NCBI GenBank assembly: GCA_047627915.1
Contig: JBLHTZ010000009.1
Coordinates: 1 to 64,000, forward strand
Direction of reading: 5' to 3'
Source of the DNA: NORP294 sp047627915
GTDB lineage: Bacteria > Bacteroidota > Bacteroidia > Flavobacteriales_E > Vicingaceae
DNA length: 64,000 bases
The first letter of the stretch is position 1; every line of letters begins with the position of its first letter. The translations under genes were made by a program, and so were the position numbers. Below the pieces are notes generated by a model that worked only from the letters and a program-made list of their open reading frames with translations, did not search any database and had not been told where the DNA came from. This document shows, one piece after another, positions 27,860 to 35,295 of the stretch.

Positions 27860-28837
27860 TTACATCAACCTCGCCGCCTCTTTAGCATGATAGGTAAGAA
27901 TAATATCAGCTCCAGCTCGTTTCATGGAGATGAGTTTCTCCATCATTACTTTTTCTCCATCAATCCAGCCGTTTTGAGCGGCAGCTTTCAACATGGCGTA
28001 CTCTCCACTTACATTATAGGCAGCCAATGGCAAATCGTGGGTGTCTTTTAATTCTCTTATTATGTCCAAATAAGAAAGTGCAGGTTTTACCATTAAAATG
28101 TCTGCTCCTTCCGCCACATCCAATGCTGCTTCTTTCAATGCTTCAATCCGGTTTGCTGGATCCATTTGATAGGTTTTCCGATCGCCTAAACTTGGCGTAG
28201 AATCCGCTGCATCTCTAAACGGTCCGTAAAAGGCAGAAGCGTATTTAACAGCGTATGACATAATTGGAACGTCTGCATAGTTATTCAAATCCAAAGCATC
28301 TCTCATGGTTGCAATCATGCCATCCATCATGCCAGATGGAGCCAATAAATCAGCTCCAGCCTTCGCCATCGATAAGCTTTGCTTTTCAAGGTTGTTTAAA
28401 GTTTGGTCGTTGTCCACATCCATTCCATCCTTTGCACCATGAGAGGGTACTAAAATGCCACAATGACCGTGGCTTGTATATTCACAAAAACACACATCGG
28501 CAATGACATAAAGTTGAGGGTAATTCTTTTTGATGTATCGAATAGCTGTTTGCACCACCGCTTCATCGTTCCAAGATTCACTGCCTATTTCATCTTTGTG
28601 TTTTGGTATACCAAAAAGCATGATGGAAGGGATTCCCAATTCTACAATTTCTTTTAATTCTGCGTCCAACTGATCTAAAGAGTATCGAAAAACACCCGGC
28701 ATTGTTGCGATTTCCTTTTTAATATTTTCACCTTCTTCAACAAAAAGTGGATAAATAAAATCGGTAACATTCAAGTGATTCTCTCTAATCATAGAGCGAA
28801 TCATTTCATTTTTTCGAAGTCTTCTAGGTCTAAACAT
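27860..28837 (-). CDS. hemB: Delta-aminolevulinic acid dehydratase (porphobilinogen synthase)
   Basis: HemB joins two 5-aminolevulinate molecules into porphobilinogen. The 325-residue protein has the cysteine-type zinc site DVCFCEYTSHGHCG near residue 117 and both active-site lysines (SYAVKYASAFYGPFR and MVKPALSYLD). It is the last gene of the heme cluster hemAC-hemD-hemB and its start overlaps the hemD stop by 8 bases. Its stop lies 8 bases from the end of the convergent mscS pseudogene. Confidence 0.97.
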   Translation of the reverse strand: MFRPRRLRKNEMIRSMIRENHLNVTDFIYPLFVEEGENIKKEIATMPGVFRYSLDQLDAELKEIVELGIPSIMLFGIPKHKDEIGSESWNDEAVVQTAIRYIKKNYPQLYVIADVCFCEYTSHGHCGILVPSHGAKDGMDVDNDQTLNNLEKQSLSMAKAGADLLAPSGMMDGMIATMRDALDLNNYADVPIMSYAVKYASAFYGPFRDAADSTPSLGDRKTYQMDPANRIEALKEAALDVAEGADILMVKPALSYLDIIRELKDTHDLPLAAYNVSGEYAMLKAAAQNGWIDGEKVMMEKLISMKRAGADIILTYHAKEAARLM

Positions 28838-29588
28838 GTTCTTCTAATTTTTCAATGGCATTTATCATTCCTTCTGTTGTATGCGGCTCAGCAATGGCTG
28901 AAACATCAAAGCTTTTTTGCTTCACAACATTTGCGGTGCTTGGTCCAATGCAAATAATTTTTTCAAAGTTCAAGTCAACCTTCGCTTGTAGCCAATTTTG
29001 ATAAAATGCATCAAAGGTTGAACCACTTGTAAAAGTAAGGTAATCGATTTTTTGGCTCATCACGGTTTCGAAGTCTGAAACGGTATAAGTTACAGGAAGG
29101 GTTTCGTAGATGGTTGCCGGTATTGGTATGGCACCTCTCTTCTCAAAAACTTTGAAGTATTCCTTGCTCGCTAAATTGGATTGTGGGATTAAAATTCTTT
29201 TTCCTTCAATATTTTCATCCATGTTTTCAGCAAGAATTTCTGCGGTATATTGAATGGGTACGAAGTTGGTTCTGTAACCTAGTTGCTCCAACTTTAACTT
29301 TGTTTTTTCTCCAACGGTAGCAATTTTTAAAGCTGGGTAGTAATAAAACTTGATTCCCTTAGTTTCTGCAATTTGGAAAAAGTACTCAACCGTTTTGGCT
29401 GAGGTGAAAACAATCCAATCAATTGTTTCTAATTGCTCAAGCTGTTGATGAATAACTGTTAAATTTTGCGCTAATTCGAACCGAATCATAGGTGCTTCAA
29501 TTACTTCAGCTCCTTTCTTCTCTAGTTGTTCTTTGAAATCTTTATTGTCTTCCGCCGATCGAGTAATCAGTACTTTTTTACCTTTCAT
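28830..29588 (-). CDS. hemD: Uroporphyrinogen-III synthase
   Basis: HemD closes hydroxymethylbilane to uroporphyrinogen III while inverting ring D. The 252-residue protein shows the weakly conserved two-lobed HemD pattern: KKVLITRSAEDNKDFKEQLEKKGAEVIEAPMIRF at the start, WIVFTSAKTVEYFF, and YLTFTSGSTFDAFYQNW with IICIGPSTANVVK in the second lobe. The family is poorly conserved, so context helps: it starts four bases after the HemA-HemC fusion gene and overlaps hemB. Confidence 0.92.
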   Translation of the reverse strand: MKGKKVLITRSAEDNKDFKEQLEKKGAEVIEAPMIRFELAQNLTVIHQQLEQLETIDWIVFTSAKTVEYFFQIAETKGIKFYYYPALKIATVGEKTKLKLEQLGYRTNFVPIQYTAEILAENMDENIEGKRILIPQSNLASKEYFKVFEKRGAIPIPATIYETLPVTYTVSDFETVMSQKIDYLTFTSGSTFDAFYQNWLQAKVDLNFEKIICIGPSTANVVKQKSFDVSAIAEPHTTEGMINAIEKLEEHV

Positions 29589-29592
29589 CGTA

Positions 29593-31776
29593 TTATTTAG
29601 AAGTTGTTTCTGTGGCCAATCTTCTGTCTCTAACTCTCTGCATTAAGTTACGTGCCAATTGTTCTGCCAACCTATTGGCCCCATTCTTATGTCCCTGTAT
29701 AGTGTCAATTTCAACAACCGTTCCGTCTCCGGAAGCATACAACCCTTTAATGTGAATTGAATTACCATCTATTTTAGCAAAAGCAGCTAAAGGGAAGTTA
29801 CAGCCACCTCCGCATGCGGTTAAGAAGCTTCTCTCGGCATCGGTTGCTACGTGGACGTCCTTGTCGTCTATTTTTCCTACTAAACCTGCTGTTACTTCAT
29901 CATCTTCTCTAATTTCAAGTGCTAAAGCCCCTTGACAAACAGCTGGAATCATTTCATCCTCCGTTAAAAATTCTGTTACCACGTCCAACATTCCTAAACG
30001 CTTCAACCCCGCAACAGCTAATATAATGGCATCGTATCCACCATCTTTCATTTTTTTAATTCTACCGTCTAAATTCCCTTGAATAAACTTCACCTCAAGG
30101 TCTGGTCTAATTTGGTTAATCTGAATTTGTCTTCTTAAACTTCCTGTACCAACAACAGCTCCTTCAGGTAATTCTCTTATCGATTTCCCTGAATTAGAAA
30201 TAAATGCATCTCTTACATCTTCTCTTTCAGAGATTGCCGAAATCATTAACCCTGGTACTTGTTCTATCGGTAAATCTTTGTAGCTGTGCACAGCTATATC
30301 GACTGTCTTGTTTAACAGTGCGCGCTGAATGGCAGATGTAAAAGCTCCCATCACCTCTATGTTCCCATCGTCACCGCTGGTGCGAATAACTTTGGTGACA
30401 TACTCTATCTGAGGATCTAATAGTTTTAATTGCTCAATAATGTGAGTGGTCTGCGTTAAGGCGAGTTTACTGCCCCTGGTGCCAACGATAACTCTTCGCT
30501 TCGGCACAAATAATTCTACTTTATCCAAATCAAAAACTTTTTTTACGGTGTTAATTGGATTGTCTGTGAAATGCAGATTTTGAGCCATCTTTTGAACTTG
30601 CTCAATTGGCTTTTTGGAAATTTTTCGAATCATTCGATGCGCAAACTTCTCAATAAGTCTCTTTTGCTCGTCAGTCACCTCTCCCATTTTAGGCATTAGC
30701 CATTTTAGTTCGTCGTCTTTCGTTTCATTTAGGCCATTCCAAAACGCTTCAATAACTGGAGCCGCTTTCCTTTGATAATAAGCTTCAGTGAACTTTGTAA
30801 CCTCTTCTTTTATTATTTCTTTAACCTGTGGGATTTCATTGTGGCGTTTCAAAAGCCCTTCGAAGGTCATTTTCTTTATGTCATCCAAATCATACAGATG
30901 GATATTGTCTAACTTTTTTAGATTCGGATTAAAATTTCGAGGCAAGCCGAAGTCGATTAACAGTTTCGGTTTTTGAGGAGATGCCGCAAATTGTGCTCTT
31001 GTGCATTTAGAGTTTTCAATTTCTTTCTCGGCCAATAAATTTACCTCGCCTTGAGTTCCGCCAATAATGATATCTACTTCTGCTAACAATTGTGGGAGTT
31101 TACTGACATGAACAGCCTCGCCATTCCATTCGGCGGCCATCTCATTCGCTCTTTCTAAATTATGACTTGCAATAAATAGTTTGTTGATTGAAGATCGGTC
31201 TAAAACAGTATTGACCAGGTTGGCCATATTTCCTGTACCTATAACTAATAAGTTACATTCTTTTAAATCGAAATTGTGCTTGTTAATCAATTCAAAACCT
31301 ACAGTTGCAAGTGAGGCAGAATGTTTTCCAATGTTCGTTTCTAACCTAGTTCTCTTACCAACATGCACTGCTTGTCGAATAAATTCGTCTAAAATGGGGC
31401 CAATTGTTTTGTTTTTTCTGGCTAGATCAAGGGCATCTCTAATTTGACCAACAATTTGATGTTCGCCAATGGCTTGAGATTCTAAACCTGCAGCGGTCGA
31501 GAAAAGATTTTGAACGGCAATTTTTGTGTCAGGAAGTACGGTTAGGTATTGACTGTATTTTCCAAAGCGTTCTAAATACTCTTCCAGGTGAAGGTAACTA
31601 TCTCCGAAAGCATATAGCGACAATCTATTGCAAGTAGATATGATAAAGACTTCTTGATAGACCTTCTTTAATTCCTGCAGTGCTTGTTCGGTTTGTTCTG
31701 AATTTAATGCCAGTTGTTCTCGTACTTCTATTGGAGCATAGCGGTGACTCAATTCAATGCCTACAATTCTATTCAT
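29593..31776 (-). CDS. hemA-hemC: Fused glutamyl-tRNA reductase (HemA) and hydroxymethylbilane synthase (HemC)
   Basis: One open frame of 727 residues holds two heme enzymes. Residues 1 to about 420 are glutamyl-tRNA reductase: catalytic cysteine C49 in STCNR, the AAGLESQAIGEHQIVGQ signature, the NADPH-site GTGNMA and a C-terminal dimerisation helix region. From residue 429 (about base 30492) comes a complete hydroxymethylbilane synthase: VGTRGSKLAL, HSYKDLP, the arginines of GSLRR, and the dipyrromethane cofactor cysteine at about 659 in GGGCNFP. No linker or internal stop separates them. The two catalyse the first and third steps between glutamyl-tRNA and uroporphyrinogen III, so there is no direct channelling; hemD and hemB follow in the operon. 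In STCNRLSLY the usual glutamate after NRx is serine. Confidence 0.93.
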   Translation of the reverse strand: MNRIVGIELSHRYAPIEVREQLALNSEQTEQALQELKKVYQEVFIISTCNRLSLYAFGDSYLHLEEYLERFGKYSQYLTVLPDTKIAVQNLFSTAAGLESQAIGEHQIVGQIRDALDLARKNKTIGPILDEFIRQAVHVGKRTRLETNIGKHSASLATVGFELINKHNFDLKECNLLVIGTGNMANLVNTVLDRSSINKLFIASHNLERANEMAAEWNGEAVHVSKLPQLLAEVDIIIGGTQGEVNLLAEKEIENSKCTRAQFAASPQKPKLLIDFGLPRNFNPNLKKLDNIHLYDLDDIKKMTFEGLLKRHNEIPQVKEIIKEEVTKFTEAYYQRKAAPVIEAFWNGLNETKDDELKWLMPKMGEVTDEQKRLIEKFAHRMIRKISKKPIEQVQKMAQNLHFTDNPINTVKKVFDLDKVELFVPKRRVIVGTRGSKLALTQTTHIIEQLKLLDPQIEYVTKVIRTSGDDGNIEVMGAFTSAIQRALLNKTVDIAVHSYKDLPIEQVPGLMISAISEREDVRDAFISNSGKSIRELPEGAVVGTGSLRRQIQINQIRPDLEVKFIQGNLDGRIKKMKDGGYDAIILAVAGLKRLGMLDVVTEFLTEDEMIPAVCQGALALEIREDDEVTAGLVGKIDDKDVHVATDAERSFLTACGGGCNFPLAAFAKIDGNSIHIKGLYASGDGTVVEIDTIQGHKNGANRLAEQLARNLMQRVRDRRLATETTSK

Positions 31777-31797
31777 TCAAGCTTTTTAAAAGAGAAG

Positions 31798-31805
31798 CAA
31801 ATTTA
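31798..31805 (-). promoter_or_regulatory. -7 promoter box TAAATTTG of the heme operon
   Basis: Exact TAnnTTTG on the minus strand, 21 bases upstream of the hemA-hemC ATG. No TTG at -33. Confidence 0.4.
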
Positions 31806-32107
31806 CCCAATAAAGGTTCGCATATAATGATAATAGTCACGTTTAACTTTAGAGAGATTAGTTAAAGATTTGAGAAATTGTGTTAACATTAGTTTTACAT
31901 ACAAAAATGCCTTGCCAAAAGTTCAATTGTTGAAAAAAAAAGTAAAAAAAGGCTTGAACAAGCGATGAAATCTAAGGTGAAAATTTTGTTGGGTTTGTTA
32001 ATAAAACAAAATGTTCTTTCTTGTAAAAGGTCACACTTGAATCTACTTTAGTCAAAGTTAATCGTGCATTAACAATCTCTTTATTAATAAACGCCAATTA
32101 ATTGAAA
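31806..32107. other. Intergenic region between heme operon and nrdJ
   Basis: About 300 bases of A+T-rich DNA with a run of nine A near 31934-31942. No frame of note, no convincing B12-box for a cobalamin riboswitch and no clear TAnnTTTG box for nrdJ were found. The nrdJ promoter must lie here but I cannot place it. Confidence 0.4.
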
Positions 32108-34726
32108 ATGAAAGAAAAAGCCACTAATGTAGCAGCCGACCAAGCGACCACTTCTGTTGGAGACAGCCAGCAAAATGCACCCAAAAGACCAACCTACACT
32201 TACGACGATGTAATTCAAAGTACCACGAAATATTTTAGTGGAGATGAATTAGCAGCCAGTGTATGGTTAAACAAATATGCATTGAAAGATTCAGCAGGGA
32301 ATTTGTACGAAAGAACTCCTGATGACATGCATAAAAGGTTAGCTTCAGAAATTGCTAGAGTGGAATCGAAATATTCAAACTCATTGACGGAAAGTGAAGT
32401 TTATGACTTACTGAAAGATTTTAAATACATTGTTCCTCAAGGTGGACCGATGACAGGAATTGGAAATCCTTTCCAAATTGCTTCATTGTCTAACTGTTTC
32501 GTAATTGGTAATAAGGGTGTGGCTGACTCTTATGGGGGTGTTATGAAAATTGACGAGGAACAAGTTCAATTGATGAAGAGAAGAGGTGGAGTTGGACATG
32601 ATTTATCTCACATTAGACCAAAAGGAAGTCCTGTTATGAACAGTGCTTTAACTTCAACAGGCATCGTTCCATTTATGGAGCGTTATTCAAACTCAACAAG
32701 AGAAGTTGCTCAAGATGGACGAAGAGGTGCTTTGATGTTAAGCGTTTCTGTGAAGCATCCAGATGCGGAACACTTTGTTGATGCAAAAATGGATGGAACA
32801 AAAGTTACCGGAGCTAATGTTTCTGTAAAAATTACAGATGACTTTATGAAAGCTGTGAAGGAAAATAAAAATTTCCCTCAGCAATATCCAATTGAAAGTG
32901 TAAATCCGACCTATACCTCTGAAACGAGCGCAACCAAACTGTGGAATAAAATCATTCACAATGCATGGAAATCAGCTGAGCCAGGAATTTTATTCTGGGA
33001 TACTGTAATTAACGAATCTATTGCGGACTGTTATGCAGACTTAGGATTTAAGACAGTATCAACTAATCCATGTGGTGAAATTCCATTGTGTCCATATGAT
33101 TCTTGTCGTTTATTGGCTATCAATTTATTCAGTTATGTAGAAAATCCATTTACACCTGAGGCTACTTTCAACATGCAATTATTCAAGAAGCATGCAGCTT
33201 ATGCTCAAAGAATAATGGATGATATCGTTGATCTAGAAATGGAGAAAATAGATGCCATTATCAAGAAAATCGAGGATGATCCAGAAGGTTTAGATGTTAA
33301 GAGAACAGAGTTAACACTTTGGAAAAAAATCAAGCAAAAGTGTATTGAAGGTAGAAGAACTGGAGTGGGTATTACTGCAGAAGGTGATATGTTAGCTGCC
33401 TTGAATAAAAAATACGGAACAGACGAGGCATTAGACTTCTCAGTAAAAGTTCACAAGACACTTGCATTGGAAGCTTACCGTTCTTCTGTTGAATTAGCAA
33501 AGGATAGAGGTTCTTTCCCGATATACGATTCAATTCGAGAGGAGAAGAATCCAATGGTGAATAGAATTAAAGAAGCGGATCCTGCTTTGTACGAGGATAT
33601 GGTGAAATATGGTAGAAGAAACATCGCCTTATTAACGATTGCTCCAACAGGAACAACTTCTATTATGACGCAAACTTCTTCAGGTATTGAACCAGTATTT
33701 ATGGTTTCTTACAAAAGAAGAAAGAAAATTAATCCAAACGATCGAAATTCTAGAATTGATTTTGTTGATGAGGTAGGTGATTCTTGGGAAGAGTATAATG
33801 TATTTCACCACCACTTTAAAACATGGTTAACTGCAAACGGTTATGATGCGAACGAAGTTTCAACTTATGGTCAAGAGGAGTTAGATAAAATAATTGCAAA
33901 AACACCTTACTACGGAGCTACAGCAAACGATGTGGATTGGGTAAATAAAGTGAAAATGCAAGGAGCTATTCAGAAATGGGTAGATCACTCGATCTCTGTT
34001 ACCGTGAACATACCAGAAGAAACCACAGAAGAAATGGTTTCTAAAATTTACATGACTGGATGGGAAAGTGGTTGTAAGGGGATTACAGTATATAGAGATG
34101 GGTCTCGTTCAGGAGTTTTAGTAAGCAACGACGATAAGGGTAAAAAAGACGAGGCTGCAGCAGGAGCGTTCATGGAGACTCAGGCGCCACCAAGACCAAA
34201 AGTATTGGAGGCAGATATCGTTAAATTCAACAACAATCACGAAAAGTGGGTTGCCATTGTAGGAACAATTGACGGAAGACCTTACGAGATTTTTACAGGT
34301 AGAGCAGAGGATTCGTTCTCAATTTTAAGTCACGTAGATAAAGGGTGGGTAATCAGAAATAAATCTCAAGACGGGCGTGCTCGTTATGATTTCCAGTATG
34401 AAGACAATGACGGTTACAAAACGACCATTGAAGGACTTTCAAGAACCTTTAACCAAGAATATTGGAACTACGCAAAATTGATTTCAGGAGTATTGAGACA
34501 CGGTATGCCAATCGCATTCGTAGTTGAAATGGTTGCGAATCTTCACTTAAGTGATGAAAGCTTGAATACTTGGAAAAACGGAGTTCAAAGAGCATTGAAG
34601 CGATATATTCCTGACGGTACTAAAGTTGACGGAAAGGCTTGTCCTGAATGTTCTTCTGAGGAAGGTTTGATGTTCAAAGAAGGTTGTTTGACTTGTGTTG
34701 ACTGCGGTTACAGCAAGTGTGGATAA
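32108..34726 (+). CDS. nrdJ: Adenosylcobalamin-dependent (class II) ribonucleotide reductase
   Basis: The enzyme reduces ribonucleotides to deoxyribonucleotides using adenosylcobalamin, without needing oxygen. From ATG 32108 the 872-residue protein shows the reductase core: the SNCF cysteine segment, RRGGVGHDLSHIRPKG, STNPCGEIPLCPYDSC with the active-site cysteine, GPTGTTS-like APTGTTSIM and a C-terminal zinc-binding tail (CPEC ... CLTCVDCGYSKCG). The tail matches long class II enzymes. No NrdR box or cobalamin riboswitch was recognised upstream. It is followed by a strong terminator and is a single-gene unit. Confidence 0.95.
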   Translation: MKEKATNVAADQATTSVGDSQQNAPKRPTYTYDDVIQSTTKYFSGDELAASVWLNKYALKDSAGNLYERTPDDMHKRLASEIARVESKYSNSLTESEVYDLLKDFKYIVPQGGPMTGIGNPFQIASLSNCFVIGNKGVADSYGGVMKIDEEQVQLMKRRGGVGHDLSHIRPKGSPVMNSALTSTGIVPFMERYSNSTREVAQDGRRGALMLSVSVKHPDAEHFVDAKMDGTKVTGANVSVKITDDFMKAVKENKNFPQQYPIESVNPTYTSETSATKLWNKIIHNAWKSAEPGILFWDTVINESIADCYADLGFKTVSTNPCGEIPLCPYDSCRLLAINLFSYVENPFTPEATFNMQLFKKHAAYAQRIMDDIVDLEMEKIDAIIKKIEDDPEGLDVKRTELTLWKKIKQKCIEGRRTGVGITAEGDMLAALNKKYGTDEALDFSVKVHKTLALEAYRSSVELAKDRGSFPIYDSIREEKNPMVNRIKEADPALYEDMVKYGRRNIALLTIAPTGTTSIMTQTSSGIEPVFMVSYKRRKKINPNDRNSRIDFVDEVGDSWEEYNVFHHHFKTWLTANGYDANEVSTYGQEELDKIIAKTPYYGATANDVDWVNKVKMQGAIQKWVDHSISVTVNIPEETTEEMVSKIYMTGWESGCKGITVYRDGSRSGVLVSNDDKGKKDEAAAGAFMETQAPPRPKVLEADIVKFNNNHEKWVAIVGTIDGRPYEIFTGRAEDSFSILSHVDKGWVIRNKSQDGRARYDFQYEDNDGYKTTIEGLSRTFNQEYWNYAKLISGVLRHGMPIAFVVEMVANLHLSDESLNTWKNGVQRALKRYIPDGTKVDGKACPECSSEEGLMFKEGCLTCVDCGYSKCG

Positions 34727-34747
34727 TTAAATTAAAGAATATTTGAT

Positions 34748-34782
34748 AAAAAAGCCTCAACAATATTGTTGAGGCTTTTTTA
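34748..34782 (+). terminator. Strong rho-independent terminator of nrdJ
   Basis: A 26-base perfect palindrome (AAGCCTCAACAAT and its complement, 34752-34777) is preceded by A residues and followed by T residues, so it could work in both directions. It starts 22 bases after the nrdJ stop. Confidence 0.92.
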
Positions 34783-34803
34783 GTTTATCAAAGAAGTACT
34801 GTC

Positions 34804-34811
34804 TAACTTTG
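34804..34811 (+). promoter_or_regulatory. -7 promoter box TAACTTTG next to a start codon
   Basis: TAACTTTG fits TAnnTTTG and ends only three bases before the ATG at 34815, which would place the transcript start at or inside the start codon. Confidence 0.45.
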
Positions 34812-34814
34812 AAT

Positions 34815-35009
34815 ATGCGAATACGTCAATTTGTAACTTTTATAATTATTTTGGCAAGCCTTGTGGCTTGCAAAACCAACGGGACAGTGTCGCATAAAAA
34901 AAGCAAAACCAAGTTTAAAAGCAAAAAGAAATGTGATTGCCCTACTTTTGGATACCTACAACAAATTACACCTACAAAAAATTTTGAAAAGCATTATTTC
35001 TTTAGCTAA
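34815..35009 (+). CDS. Small lysine-rich lipoprotein, 64 residues
   Basis: The frame starts at ATG 34815. A lipoprotein signal (MRIRQFVTFIIILASLVAC, lipidated cysteine at residue 19) is followed by a strongly basic stretch (HKKSKTKFKSKKK, residues 28-40) and a short segment with CDCPTFG. No family is recognised. The positive stretch after lipidation suggests contact with a negatively charged partner such as LPS, nucleic acid or an acidic protein, which is inference. It stands alone between the nrdJ terminator and feoAB. Confidence 0.6.
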   Translation: MRIRQFVTFIIILASLVACKTNGTVSHKKSKTKFKSKKKCDCPTFGYLQQITPTKNFEKHYFFS

Positions 35010-35026
35010 ATGAGCTTTTTTAACGT

Positions 35027-35034
35027 TACCTTTG
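35027..35034 (+). promoter_or_regulatory. -7 promoter box TACCTTTG of feoAB
   Basis: TACCTTTG matches TAnnTTTG and is followed one base later by a 21-bp palindrome, so transcription would start inside the operator. Confidence 0.55.
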
Positions 35035-35035
35035 C

Positions 35036-35056
35036 TATTTAGATTTAATCTAAATA
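35036..35056. promoter_or_regulatory. 21-bp perfect palindromic operator upstream of feoAB
   Basis: The arms are TATTTAGATT and AATCTAAATA about a central T (35046). It resembles the TTAGGTTAxCCTAA-type sites of the DtxR/IdeR/MntR iron and manganese repressors more than a Fur box. Its place directly after the -7 box and 6 bases before the feoA ATG is what a metal-dependent repressor site should look like. The regulator is not in this window. Confidence 0.7.
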
Positions 35057-35062
35057 ATAACC

Positions 35063-35293
35063 ATGAAGAGCAGCTTAGCAGACTATAAAGTTGGGGATAA
35101 AGTCATCTTAAAAGATGTGTTAGACGCACAGTTGACTATTCAGCTGTATAGCATGGGTTGTGTATTAGGAGAAGAGTTGTTAATTGAGCGAAAAGCACCT
35201 TTTGGAGATCCTATTATCATCAGTGTAGAAGATAGTTTTATCAGCTTACGAAAAGATGACGCTCGAAAAATGCAAGTAGAACTAAGTGAATAG
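35063..35293 (+). CDS. feoA: Ferrous iron transport protein A
   Basis: FeoA is a small cytoplasmic SH3-like protein that supports the FeoB ferrous iron channel. The 76-residue product shows the family pattern: L-x-D-x-KVGDKVILKDV, then LYSMGCVLGEELLIERKAPFGDPIII and a closing strand. The feoB frame begins two bases after its stop. A palindromic operator covers its promoter, so expression probably responds to iron. Confidence 0.93.
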   Translation: MKSSLADYKVGDKVILKDVLDAQLTIQLYSMGCVLGEELLIERKAPFGDPIIISVEDSFISLRKDDARKMQVELSE

Positions 35294-35295
35294 AT

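Noticed and set aside
31806..32107. Cobalamin riboswitch upstream of the B12-dependent ribonucleotide reductase
   Set aside because: No B12-box (GCCACTG-type) or matching stem structure was found in the interval.
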